Assembly (NCBI GenBank): GCA_910822075.1
Contig: CAJVGC010000582.1
Coordinates: 20,258,657-20,322,656, forward strand
From: Senecio squalidus
Lineage: Eukaryota; Streptophyta; Magnoliopsida; Asterales; Asteraceae
Direction: 5' to 3'
Length of the DNA stretch: 64,000 nucleotides
Shown here: positions 11,236-21,627 of the stretch, one piece after another
How the letters are laid out: each line of letters starts with the position of its first letter
Position numbering within the stretch: the stretch's first letter is position 1
Position numbers and translations under genes: made by a program
Notes under the pieces: generated by a model
Told to the model about the DNA's origin: nothing
The model's database searches: none
Seen by the model: only the letters and a program-made list of their open reading frames with translations

Positions 11236-11266
11236 ATGCGGCGCATCTGGCCTAGATGCGGCGCAT
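11236..11266. repeat. Paired palindromes ATGCGGCGCAT x2, second set
   Basis: Copies at 11236-11246 and 11256-11266, identical to those at 2703-2733, just upstream of TATAAAA at 11304. Confidence 0.88.
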
Positions 11267-12782
11267 TCCTGGCCCAGATTCCAGAAAACTGGGTCGTTTC
11301 GGCTATAAAACGTAATCTTGAGCTTATTTCTTAAAACCGAGATAAAGAACCTGTAATAATCTAAACTTGTGTTTAAAGGGAGTATTTGGACATGTTAACA
11401 TACAAATGTGTTTGGTATAATTATATGACTTATTGTTATGAAAATTGTTAAGCGGGAAAGTGTTTAAAAATTGGATTTAAAAATTATGGCGCGGAAGCGC
11501 TGCCCGATTTCCGTTAGACTAAAACACAACACTTATATTATAAGCATTTTCGTTGACTAACGACATTATAAACTCATAAACAATCGTACTTATTCAATCT
11601 TGGTATTACTATAGGATTTCCGTAATTTCCGACCCGTTTCGACAACTTTTCGCACACGTCTCGTCTCTAGCAAACCGTGAGTTACATCCCCACTTTTATT
11701 TACTGTTTTTAAATAATTTTTTTATGGGAAGCATGAGAACCAAACTTTTACTTACTTATATGCAAACATATTTTATTACCACACTCGGCACTCTTATGAA
11801 CATATTTTATAGCCGCACTCGGCACTCGTATGAATACATTTTATTGCCACTTGCAAACGGCACTCGTATGAACTTTGATTGATTGTATGACAACGTGACT
11901 CTTGAAGATAATATAACTAACCATAAGTGACAACTATTAGTTTTGAAATAACATTAATGCCCATTTTGTAACACACACTATTAGCTTTGTTAAGCCGTTT
12001 AGTAATTATGGGTATCGATACTTTGGAAATAACCGTTCCTTACTTAGGCGGCAGTCTAAGTACATATTACTTGATCGAACATGACTCCTCGTAGATAGTG
12101 TGGGGTAAGGGGCTTCGCGGTTTGTTAATCGGTTTAGTGTGAACACTTAAGTTATATTATGCCAAGTAGTCGTTATACACCATTTCAATCAATAGTTTAC
12201 TTATCTTGACGCAAACTATTTAAGTATTGTTATACTTATCGCAAACTATTCAAGTATTGTTATACTTGTCGCAACCTATTTAAGTATTGTTATACTTATC
12301 GCAAACTATTCAAGTATTGTTATACTTGTCGCAAACTATTTAAGTATTGTTATACTTATCGCAAACTATTTAAGTATTGTTATACTGGTCGCAAACCATT
12401 TAAGTATTGTTATACTTGTCGCAAACCATTTTTAGTCGAGGACTAGAAAACTGTAACTCACTCTCTACTTTATGTAGTTGACACTTGTTCTCATGTTTCA
12501 GGAAACCAAATGTAAGGACACGAAGTGCATATCATGGATGGGTCAGGCAAGTCACGTGAACCACGAATTGGGAGAAGACCTATTTAATCATTTGGGAATT
12601 TTGTTAAAACACTTGATCATGTATTATGTTATGTTTATACGTTAAATGCTTGGTTATTTTTACGAACTTGTAAACTTTTTTTTCCAACTTAAATGACTTG
12701 AAATCTTTATGTTTATTTATGACTCGTGTGATGATATCTTTGCTCTTCGCACCTCGTGTTTCCGCTTTAGCGGGGTGTGACA

Positions 12783-12787
12783 TTAAT
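12783..12787. repeat. Target-site duplication TTAAT, right
   Basis: Follows the GTGTGACA end of the G1 3' LTR and matches 1698-1702. Confidence 0.93.
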
Positions 12788-12981
12788 AATCCAGTAAAAC
12801 ATTCTAAAACCAAACACATCGAAATTCGTTTTCATTGTATCAGGGATTGTAATGAAAAGAAACTCATTCAGGTAGTCAAGGTTCATACCGATAATCAATT
12901 TGTAGATCTTTTCACAAAAGCTTTTGATGTGGGAAGATTTACATTTTTTAGCAACAGTATTGGCATGATTAATCCTGAATA
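12788..12981 (+). pseudogene. Ty1/copia RNase H tail and pol C-terminus
   Basis: Translation resumes with SKTKHIEIR-type RNase H residues, then the VHTDNQFVDLFTKA signature typical of copia pol ends, stopping at the TAG at 12979-12981. It is the continuation of the domain cut at 1702. Confidence 0.9.
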
Positions 12982-13425
12982 GGTTCACTTTAAAATGATA
13001 AATATGTGTTTGAAACATGTTGTACAAAGCATATGTTGTTATGTGTTTGAAAAAGTTACTACTGATGCTTTCTACTGTTAGTAGTTATTACTGTTTGAAG
13101 TTAATACTGATGGAAGTTAATAGTGGTACGTGTCTGAAACCGTTACTACTGATGATTCCTACTGATAGTGGTTACTACTGCCAGTAGTTAATACTGGTGG
13201 AAGTTACTACTGCTGTTAGGAATGTATTTTATTTTTATGTTTTTGGTGTTTCTACTGCAGGGACTAGTTGGTATAAGTAGCGAAATATCCTCATGCTTAT
13301 TAAATATCGTTCAAATCAAATTTTCGCTCTCTCTCTCTAAAACCTATTTCACTCTCCATAAACCCTAATATCTGTTCTTCGAAACCTTTCAATCAGATTT
13401 GTCTTTTAACCCTAAAAATCATTCG
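12982..13425 (+). repeat. Copia pol-ORF3 spacer rich in TACTG motifs
   Basis: Non-coding. Within about 13040-13260 the pentamer TACTG occurs ten times, several as GTTACTACTG, plus a CAGTA. After that come a CT-rich leader (13320-13345) and the start of the third ORF. The same motif recurs in the 3' LTR and inside the ORF. Confidence 0.65.
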
Positions 13426-16400
13426 ATGGCGAATCAACAACTAGCCTTTGGGGTTTTCCATAACAGTATGCCGACTAAAGCTTCATCCAGATGCCATTTA
13501 TTTTCACCCCATCATCACTTTTCTTCGCCAATCCTGAATACGTTATGCTTTAACAGTTAACCATGAGGTTTATGAAAAGCACATCAGAGCGTTCTGGACT
13601 ACAACTTTTTTGAAGAGGTAGATGGCACTCAACAAATTAGGGTGCGAGTAGACAAGAGGGAGCTTGTGGTTACAGAGTCCACAATTGAATCTCATCTTGA
13701 ACTTCAAGATGACTCTGGTATAACATCTATTCCTACTAACGAACTTTTTGAAATTTTTCAAACAATGGGGTATGAAGGAAGCTTGACTAAATTTACTTTT
13801 CAAAAAGCACTTCTTTCTCCCCAATGGAGGTTTTTCGTTCATGTCTTGCAACAATGTATTTTAAAGAAAAGATACACTTGGAATGAGTTTAACGAGACTA
13901 TAACTACCGCTATGGCTTGTTTAGCAACAGAAAGGGCGTTTAATTTTTCAAACATGATTTTCAAATATTTAAAGTGGAACCTTGCTAATCCTGACAACAA
14001 ATTTTTAATGTATCCACGGTTTTTACAAATTATTCTGGATAAAGAGCTTGGTGATTATTCCACTAAAGGAAAGGTCATGGACTCTCACTCTAAGAAAACT
14101 TTTTCAAACATGAGGGGACAAGTTAATACTTTTTCTGGAAAGGTGACCCCATTGTTTTTACTACAATGGTGGGTGTCACGGTTCCTTTTGGTGAAGGATC
14201 AAGTACTCCACTTGAATCCCAACCCACACCACCTACTTCATCATCAGTTCCTGCTACTGAGCAACAACCTAGTGCTTCTCATGCACCTTTATCTTCATCT
14301 AAACAAGCTCCATTTAGAGAGTATGTTAGAAAATCCAAGAGGGTTCCTTCACATCTTGGTCTTAAATAACAACCCAAATCACAAAAACCCAAAGTTCATA
14401 ATAAAACATCCAAATCAGTTCCTACTGATACACTTAAAACGGGTACAACTGAGCCCTCACCCAAGCTCCAAAAGAAGGCGGTCCATAAGGAGGGGGGAGA
14501 CCATGTTGGAAGGGCTCATACTACTGATGTACCACCTAGTGGTGCACAAGACAGTATGAAAGGCACTAAGACCCAACCAACGGCAACTCTTAATGATGAT
14601 GATTCTTTTGAATCATTGTTAAGAGGACCCAGGTGCCAAGAAACCATGGGGGAAGTTAATGCTTCTGCCAGGCAGGAGGCACCTTCTAAATCTACTTCCA
14701 ACAAACCGCCTACTGTTGGTACTCAACAGAAAAGTGGGGAGGAAAGATATGCTTACTCTAACCTTGAATTGACGGAACATTGCCTCAAATACACTGAAAA
14801 GGTGATTGCCCAAACAGAGGAGATCAAGCAACTCAAGAATTTGGTGTTTAAGATGATGAAAGAAGTTAAACATTATAGGTTCTCAAGGAAAAAGCGTGTG
14901 AAAATGGCAAAGAAGGGTGGTTCCAAGAAGAGATCTTAAAAATTGCCAACTCCATCTGGTTCCAGCTCTAGTTCTTCTGGCAGGTCTGATAAGAATGCTG
15001 CCAAAAAGGGGGAGAAAATAGATGAATCTGTTGAAGACACTACTGGTTAAAAGGAGGTTGAGGTGGAGAGTGTTTATCCTATTACTGATATGAAAGATCA
15101 AGAGCAGTCTACAGTTTCTATCGCTAAAGAGGAATTGAAGGATAATACTGAGAAACAGGAGGGTCCAACTGTCACTACTGGTCCAACAGTTACTACTGAT
15201 CCAACTGTGACTTATCAACCTTATTATTCTGAGCATGTTGATACTTCTGAATGGACTAGGATAGGGAAATCAGGGATGTGATAATGAACATGGGTGAAGG
15301 AGAAGAAGAAAGACAGAAATCAATAGAGAAGGTAGATGAGATTATGTTAAGAGGTGGAGAGAAAGAAAAAGAAGCAGAGCAGGTTAATGAAGATACTACT
15401 GGTGAGAATGTTTCAAGAGATAGAGAAGTTCCTAATGATCCACCAGTAGCACCAGTAACTGAAGAATATATAACTATAGCTGCTGAGTTGGAGAGGTTAA
15501 AACAGGAGAAACTGAAACTAGAAGCAATCAGGAAGATAGAAATAGTTGATGCTGAAGAGAGACAAAGAAAGGTTGCTGCAAGTAGACCAAAGGAAAAGCC
15601 ATTTTCACTTATTACTGGTGAATCTGATGGGCCTACAACTGAGTCTACAGAGCCTATTATTCCTCCTCCTATTGAAAGAAGGCCAATGGGATTCTACTTA
15701 GGAAAGAAAGAAATCAAAAAGGTTTCCCAAGATGAAGACTGACATTTTAAAAGCAAAGGTAAGGGTAAAATGAAAAGTAAGGAGGAACTGAAACAGTAGG
15801 AGGCTGAGAATAAAAAGAGAGAGAATGATGAGATAAGAGAAAGAGAAAGAAAAAGAAAGCAGGAGGAAGATGATGTGTTGGTTGCCAAAAGAATGGAACA
15901 AAAACAGGTTGAGGAAGAGTTAAAGAGAAAGGCTCAAGAAAAGGAGTATTTTTTTAATAGCTCGACAGTTGTTGAAGAAAAATGAAGCTGAGCTAAGAAA
16001 GAAAAAGGAAGAAGAGGCAAGTCCAAAAGCAGAAAGACAATTAAAAGAAACATTACAAGAGCTGAAGATAAGAAAAAGTACAATGACTTTCTAAAATCCA
16101 CTAGAAACTATAGTGGAAAAAGCTAGGGCCTATGAAGTTGGATACAGTCCTCTATTTGTATGTTAAGGAGAAGAAACTGCAAAAGGAAGAAGCAGACAGA
16201 GTTCAGTTTGAAAGGGAAAGAGCTCTGAAAGCTGCATTGGATAGAGGATACAAGGTTGTTCACTTTGGTGATGAATAGACCAAAAGGGAGCAAATGAAGA
16301 AGAAATTTGCTGATAAACCTAAGCCTAAATCATTAAAAAGAAAGAAAAACCAAGCTAGTAATGTTTCTACTGCCAAAAGATCAAAATCAACAGTAGAAAC

Positions 16401-17199
16401 AGTTACTACTGGTAAAAGAAAAGAAAGTACTGGTTAGCAGGTTAATATTGGTGCTAAGAAGGTGAAATCAAGCCCTAAGACATCTGAATCTACTAAAGAG
16501 AAAGATCAGGAACAAGAGAAAGAAGAGCATAAGCCACAAGTCATGAAGGTGAAAATAAAAGATATCTCTAGGGAGTTTGATTTTGGATGTGTACCTGAAA
16601 TCTCTGATGAACAAGTTAATGAAGCTGCTGACAGAATTTTTGATCACATGAAAGACTTGATAATTCATTCTGAAGATATCAAGTGTCCTCAACATTCACT
16701 AAAATGCCTATCATTGATTGGTATGCTGTTTTTATCAATGGTCAGAATGCATATAAGATTGTTAGAGCTTCAAAGAGTTTCAAAGTGTATAACAGTTCCT
16801 TGGAGATCTTCAGAGATATAAGCAGAAGAGACTTGGTGGATATGTTCTTAATTGGAAATCAAAAATATTCTCAAGGGCAAGGTAATTTTCCAGACTTTTA
16901 ATGACTTATTCTTTGAGTTATTAGAGATCATGTTTGAGCCAGATAATGTTCCTGAGAAGGTTGCAAGATTTACTCCTGTTTTGGAATGGATCCATTATGA
17001 AAGTTGTGGAGTGTATTCTCTGAGCAAAACTGATGGAACTACAAAGTATTTCTTAGTTGAAAGAAAGTATAAACATCGCATCAATGTGATGATCAATATG
17101 CTGAATGGGAAGTTGAAAGCTCTTCAAGATTCTGAAGAAGCTATTCAGCTATTGTGGAAGATCAGATGCCAACTCACAGAACACAGAAGCCCCATATGA
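13426..17199 (+). pseudogene. Third ORF of the SIRE-like copia element (broken)
   Basis: Starts at ATG 13426 (MANQQLAFG). Stops at 13558-13575, then a conserved globular region to about 14165 with VDKRELVVTES, SPQWRFFVH and MYPRFLQIILDKEL. Next comes a Ser/Pro-rich linker, a long Lys/Glu-rich coiled-coil-like region (about 14750-16540), and a C-terminal domain read from about 16690 in shifted frames (PIIDWYAVF, FEPDNVPE, SCGVYSLS). Many stops and frameshifts. I associate this protein type with abundant copia elements in composite plants; its function is unknown to me. It occupies the env-like position after pol, but I see no convincing signal peptide or transmembrane segment. Confidence 0.7.
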
Positions 17200-17272
17200 A
17201 GAGATTTGAAGTTTTTGGAAGCATTCCCTTTGATTATTGAAGAAACTTATGTTTGTGTTGGAAAACAGAAGT

Positions 17273-17284
17273 TTAGGGGGAGAT
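17273..17284 (+). other. Polypurine tract of the copia element
   Basis: TTTAGGGGGAGAT directly before the TGTTTGG that begins the LTR. Confidence 0.8.
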
Positions 17285-17717
17285 TGTTTGGTTTTAGTGT
17301 ATTACTACTGGTGAAGATGGTTACTAGTATTCATCAGTCAAGTTACTACAGGAGGTTACTACTTATGAGCTGATAATGTTAATTACGATTTAATAGCAGT
17401 TATATTTGTAACAGATTTGTGATAAACATAAAGTAGATTTAATTAGATATTGTAACCTGATTATGTCTAGGGTTAGTTAGCCTCAAGGTCTATAAATATA
17501 GATCATTATATCGTTGTAAATATACGTCTATTATGAAACCCTAATTTTAATAGATTGAGGCTGTTGGTGGAAATCTTGTGTTCTTAATCATTTATTCATA
17601 CACATAACTTGTTAATTACTACCTTGTAATATCAAAGTGTTGATCCGCTGCAATTCCTTTGATAGATCTAGATCTAAAAGTTTGTTTTATACAAACCTAG
17701 TTCATTAGATCCTGACA
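17285..17717 (+). repeat. 3' LTR of the SIRE-like copia element
   Basis: Starts TGTTTGG after the PPT and probably ends CCTGACA. Contains TATAAATATA at 17491-17500 and several TACTACTG motifs near its start. The exact right end is inferred, because the 5' LTR is outside the window. Confidence 0.7.
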
Positions 17718-18092
17718 CATACCCCTCCGTGTTTATTTTGTGTTTATTTTGTTATTTGTAAAATGAATTGTTATTAAATATTGACCATTGATTTGGATGA
17801 TCTAAGGGCAAAGATCATGTCTTTTGGTCTCAAGAAAATTATATGTCTTTAATGATCATTTCTCTGGTGTATGATTATCGAAGTATTTTTTTATTGCTTT
17901 TTACAAAACTTGCATGAAGCTAACAATATACTAAATACATGTTATTTTATATGTGTTTTAAGTGGAAATAAAAGGATTTTCAAGATGTTGGCCCAATCAA
18001 TCAAAACACACCACTTGTTGTTCTTGTAGATTATGCAACGAAGTCGAACCAAACTTGACTCATAAGCTAAGTTGGTCCTCAAGTCCTGAAGT
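17718..18092. other. Non-coding flank; part of a duplicated host repeat
   Basis: No ORF. From about 18036 it matches 20900-20985 (GAACCAAACTTGA, TAAGCTA), the left half of a host repeat split by the gag-only element. The last five bases, GAAGT (18088-18092), are the left TSD. Confidence 0.6.
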
Positions 18093-18721
18093 TGATATGA
18101 ATACGCAGCGGAATAATAATAAAAGATAGTATGTTAATTGATCTAGACCTATAAATCAATTAACGAGACAAACAAGCAAGAATTATTATTTGATTAGTCA
18201 AATTCAATCCTAGATAACGCGATATAAAACTGAATTATGATAACACAATCAAGGCCTATTGATTTGTTATCGAATCAAACTAGATACCTCGATCTAGGAT
18301 TGAAACAATTGATAATTGACACATCAATATCAATGATAAAGGATTAACCTTTTTAATATAATCAAAAACTGAGTTCTTACAATAATAAATTGTTCCCTAT
18401 ATATAGGAAAAACAAAAGAAACCTAAAAACGAAAAATGAAACAATAAAATTCGGTTTTTGGCCGACATCAGGTACTGCGTCGCAGTGGGTGTCATTTTAG
18501 ATCTTTCGTAGGTGATAATTGGCTGATTGCGTCGCAGTTGCTGAGATTTCCTCCTACTGCGTCGTAGTTAGCGATGGTTGCGTCGCAGTTGCTGGTCATG
18601 AGACTTTTCGCAACTTTCCGAATGCGTATTGGTGATCAAGCAAACCTCTTTAGCCATAGTTACTTCGTAAGCTTCACTCCCAATCATTAATACCACGTCT
18701 TGGTTACTTGAAATCGTATCA
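18093..18721 (-). repeat. 3' LTR of the gag-only element
   Basis: TGATATGAATACGCAGC to AAATCGTATCA on the plus strand. Contains four CTGCGTCGCAG-type palindromes (18474-18588). It is about 40 bp shorter than its partner, partly from loss of one palindrome-bounded segment. Confidence 0.9.
18474..18588. repeat. Cluster of CTGCGTCGCAG palindromes
   Basis: ACTGCGTCGCAGT at 18474-18486 is perfect. Variants at 18527-18537, 18556-18568 and 18578-18588 each differ by a C to T or equivalent change. Confidence 0.85.
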
Positions 18722-18726
18722 TCCCC

Positions 18727-19734
18727 TCATCCTTTAAAAGGAATTGTCCTCAATTTCGGAATATCACGAAGAGACAAATCACCAACAATTAAAGTAGTAT
18801 GAATCCCACCGGGGTCAAAAAGAATATCACTCTTAACAATCACGATGATGAGGAATTGCTTTTCCTTTGAGACGCCATACGCCATTTGACATGAACCACA
18901 TACTTTAGTCGGTATTTTGCATATGTCCAAAACCTTGACATTTAAGACAACGAGTCTTGGATAGATATTTTTCCCGCGGGGCACTAGATGTTTTAGGAGT
19001 AAATGTAAAAGAAGAACTAACCGTACCGGATTGATAATCTCACCGGCAAGATTGTCGAAAAAATCCAATTTTCCCACCGGTTGAACTTTAGAAAAATCGT
19101 TACTTGAATTACTCCCATACTTCTTTTTTCCTTGAGCTTCCATCTTCGAACTTAAGTTACATAAAGTATCATAATCCGCATATGGATATAAATCAACAAC
19201 ATTAGCTATGTTGTAATTTAAACCCTCAAAGAATTTTGACATCTTTTGCTCCTAAATCTCCTCTATCTCTCCCACTAATGACAAATTTTCGAATTCGTCG
19301 ATGTATTCTCCAACACTCATCATCCCTTGCCTGAGTTTAGAAATCTTTCGATAAGTAGCTACACGATGTGAGGTTGGAACATACCTTTTTCGGAGTTTCC
19401 TTTTTAAGGGATCCCAAGAATTGATATTTCCTCTTCCATCACGAAGTCTCTTGTTCTTCACACCTTCATACTATAATGAAGCACTTTTTCCCAAACGCAA
19501 AATTGTGTATTTGCAACACTTTTCATCGTTTAACTCCTTCAAATCAAACATGCGTCCGATTTTTCTTTCCCATTCAAGGAACACTTTCCGATCCGTACCT
19601 CACGTTAATTCCGGCAATTCGTTAATCTTGAATTCTTCTTGATCACCTCGTCTTTGTTTTCGTGGAACACCTTCTTGTACGTTGATTAAAGCATCTCGAA
19701 GACTTCTTAAAAACTTCGGATCTTCAAAATTCAT
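18727..19734 (-). pseudogene. Retrotransposon gag (only ORF of the element)
   Basis: Start ATG at 19734 (MNFEDPKFLRSLRDAL). A Retrotrans_gag-like core follows: VFLEWERKIGRMF near 19600, then WDPLKRKLRKRY near 19400, YRKISKLRQG and SVGEYIDEFENL. In-frame stops occur near 19606 (TGA), near 19475 (TAG) and at 19252-19254 (TAG). A zinc-knuckle-like CLKCQGFGH near 18950 reads in another frame, so at least one frameshift lies before it; its last Cys is missing. It would package the element's own RNA, but other enzymes must come in trans. Confidence 0.75.
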
Positions 19735-19827
19735 CGTTTCTTTACCCCAAAAACGATTTTGTACTTTTTTTTTTTTACCGAAAATTGAAGAACACGAAGA
19801 ACAATAACAAGATCAAGAGCCAACTAT

Positions 19828-19840
19828 GGATCTGATACCA
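19828..19840 (-). other. Primer binding site of the gag-only element
   Basis: The plus strand reads ATCTGATACCACT, the complement of a Met-tRNA PBS TGGTATCAGAT, next to the right (5') LTR. Confidence 0.85.
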
Positions 19841-19844
19841 CTAA

Positions 19845-20513
19845 TGATACGAATTCGCAGCGGAATAATAATAAAAGATAGTATGTTAATTGATCTAGAC
19901 CTATAAATCAATTAACGGAGACAAACAAGCAAGACCTATTATTTGATTAGTCAAATTCAATCCTAGATAACGCGATCTATTATTGTATTATGATAACACA
20001 ATCAAGACCTATTGATTTGTTATCGAAATAAACTAGATAACTCGATCTAGAATTGAGACAATTGATAATTGAAACATCAATATCAAAGAAAAAGGATCAA
20101 CCTTTTTAGTATAATCAAAAACTGAGTTCTTACGATAATAAAACGTTTCCTATATATAGGAAAAACAAAAGAAACCTAAAAACGAAAAATGAAACAATAA
20201 AATTCGGTTTTTGGCCGACATCAGGTACTGCGTCGCAGTAAACAACCATTTTGTCGCAGTGGGTGTCATTCTAGATCTTTCGTAGCTTAAAATTGGTGGA
20301 CTGCGTCGCAGTGCGTAGCAATTGCTGAGATTTCCTCATATTGCGTCGTAGTTAGCGATGGTTGCGTCGCAGTTGCTGGTCAGGAGACTTTTCGCAACTT
20401 GTTGTCCTTCCGAATGCGTATTGGTGATCAAGCAAACCTCTTTAGCCATAGTTACTTCGTAAGCTTCACTCCCAATCATTAGTACCACGTCTTGGTTACT
20501 TGAAACCGTATCA
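19845..20513 (-). repeat. 5' LTR of the gag-only element
   Basis: TGATACGAATTCGCAGC to GAAACCGTATCA on the plus strand. A TATATATAGG box at 20151-20160 lies, in the element's sense, about 67 bp downstream of the palindrome at 20227-20239. Confidence 0.9.
20227..20372. repeat. Cluster of CTGCGTCGCAG palindromes, 5' LTR
   Basis: Perfect copies ACTGCGTCGCAGT at 20227-20239 and 20300-20312. Decayed copies at about 20250-20260 (half), 20341-20351 and 20362-20372. Confidence 0.85.
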
Positions 20514-20518
20514 GAAGT

Positions 20519-21234
20519 TTAAACTGATTACAATAAAGAAAACATAAACCTAAACTAATATTAATTAAAGAATATAAATACTAATCTTAATATGTTTATA
20601 TTCGATCTAAAAGCTCACCTTATTCGTATTATTAGATAACCCCGATCTTAAGCATCTCTAGGTAGTCCGCATATTGTTCGAACCTCTGTCCTTAAACCAT
20701 CTTCTTCTTTAGGTCTTCCTCCAACTTGATAAGAAAACCTTTAAGCCACATGTTTTCTTTAATCATCCTGTAAGCACCACTCACATTGTCTATATGGCAA
20801 CCATATGTTGAACGACACACTCAATTATCATGAACACATATCTAGTCCCGAACCTACTTTTGTCATGATCCTAAACCCTAGCTTGAAGACATGTTATGTA
20901 ACCCACTTCGAACCAAACTTGAATCCTAAGCTAACTTCGAACCCAACTTGAATCCTAAGCTACCTTTGACCTCAAGTTGTGAAGTTTAAATTGATTACAA
21001 ATAAAAAAGTAAATAAACCTAAACTAATCGTAATCTAAGAATGTTAATACTAATCCTAAGCGGTTTATATTTCCTAACCGATTTACAATTTTCACCATAC
21101 TCGTAATCTTTCCCCGATATTAAATATCTCTAGGTAGTTCACTCTAGGCTTGAACCTCAGTCCTTAAACCATCTTCTTCTTTAGGTCTTTCTCCCAATTT
21201 GATTAGAAAAACCCGCAAGTCACTTGTTTTCTTT
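20519..21234. repeat. Tandemly duplicated host repeat
   Basis: 18036-18092 plus 20519-20880 and 20900-21234 are diverged copies of one unit. Shared words include CTAAACTAAT, CATCTTCTTCTTTAGGTC and TCCTTAAACC. The second copy continues after the next element at 24030 (CATGTAAGCACCACA, ATCATGAACACATATCTAG). No ORF. Confidence 0.75.
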
Positions 21235-21614
21235 TGTTATCCTAATTTTAATCTATTTAGGATACATTATTTGTATTAGGTTAATGTTTTCTTTTAATTG
21301 TAGTTAACTACAAATAAAGTTGTTTGCCTTGCAAGGCAAGACTAGATTAGAAGGGTATTAGGAGGTTGTAGCCTAATCTAACTATATATAAGATATACCC
21401 CCCCCCCACCCCACCACCCCCACCCCGCCTATAAATAAAGGTGAGGGTGTGTGGCTTAAACCTTGTACCAAATTTCTTTTTCCTTGCAGAATTGTTTAAT
21501 CATTCGACTAAGTCTCGTTTCTTTTCATCTTTATTGTTCCATGACCCCCAACATAACTGAAGTTTCTTGAATTTTGCGGGTTCCCTCGGGGTTATTGAAG
21601 TCAAATTTTTAACA
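21235..21614 (+). repeat. Left LTR of the LARD-like element
   Basis: TGTTATCC to AACA. Includes a C-rich run (21401-21426) and a TATA-like CTATAAATAAAGG at 21430-21442. Confidence 0.8.
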
Positions 21615-21616
21615 AG

Positions 21617-21627
21617 TGGTATCAGAG
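21617..21627 (+). other. Primer binding site, Met tRNA
   Basis: TGGTATCAGAG two bases after the left LTR end. Confidence 0.85.

Larger units (their letters stand above)
1703..12782 (+). mobile_element. Complete Ty3/gypsy chromovirus (Tekay-like), element G1
   Basis: Seen: two LTRs of 2546 and 2535 bp (roughly 2% different by eye), 5-bp TSD, initiator-Met PBS, accessory ORF, a gag-pol frame ending in a chromodomain-like segment, and a PPT. Total 11,080 bp. The order PR-RT-RNaseH-INT-chromodomain places it among plant chromoviruses; the Tekay assignment is inferred from the chromodomain type and large LTRs. It inserted into copia RNase H. Coding decay is almost entirely by nonsense codons, with no frameshift in gag-pol. 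Confidence 0.93.
10248..12782 (+). repeat. G1 3' LTR
   Basis: Pairs with 1703-4248. It keeps both copies of the first palindrome pair (10498-10528), the second pair (11236-11266), TATAAAA (11304-11310), and the terminal hairpin and GTGTGACA end. Confidence 0.93.
1..17717 (+). mobile_element. SIRE-like Ty1/copia retrotransposon, 5'-truncated by window and split by a gypsy insertion
   Basis: Seen: copia-order reverse transcriptase then RNase H in 1-1702, RNase H tail at 12788-12981, a large third ORF region at 13426-17199, a purine-rich tract and one LTR ending at 17717. Known: among plant copia elements the SIRE/Maximus lineage carries an extra ORF after pol. The 5' LTR, gag and integrase lie before the window. 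The element is old: many stops and frameshifts. Lineage assignment is inferred from gene order and RT motifs. Confidence 0.8.
18093..20513 (-). mobile_element. Gag-only non-autonomous LTR retrotransposon (TR-GAG type)
   Basis: LTRs 18093-18721 and 19845-20513 flank 1123 bp. TSD GAAGT at 18088-18092 and 20514-20518. The minus-strand PBS TGGTATCAGAT lies four bases inside the right LTR, and the PPT GGATGAGGGGA sits beside the left LTR. Only gag is encoded; no PR, RT or INT. An unoccupied paralogous target, TTGTGAAGTTTAAA, is visible near 20976-20989. Confidence 0.9.

Noticed and set aside
13426..17199. Interpretation of the region as a host nuclear gene
   Set aside because: It lies between copia pol and the copia PPT/LTR on the same strand, and the TACTG motif is shared with the element's LTR.
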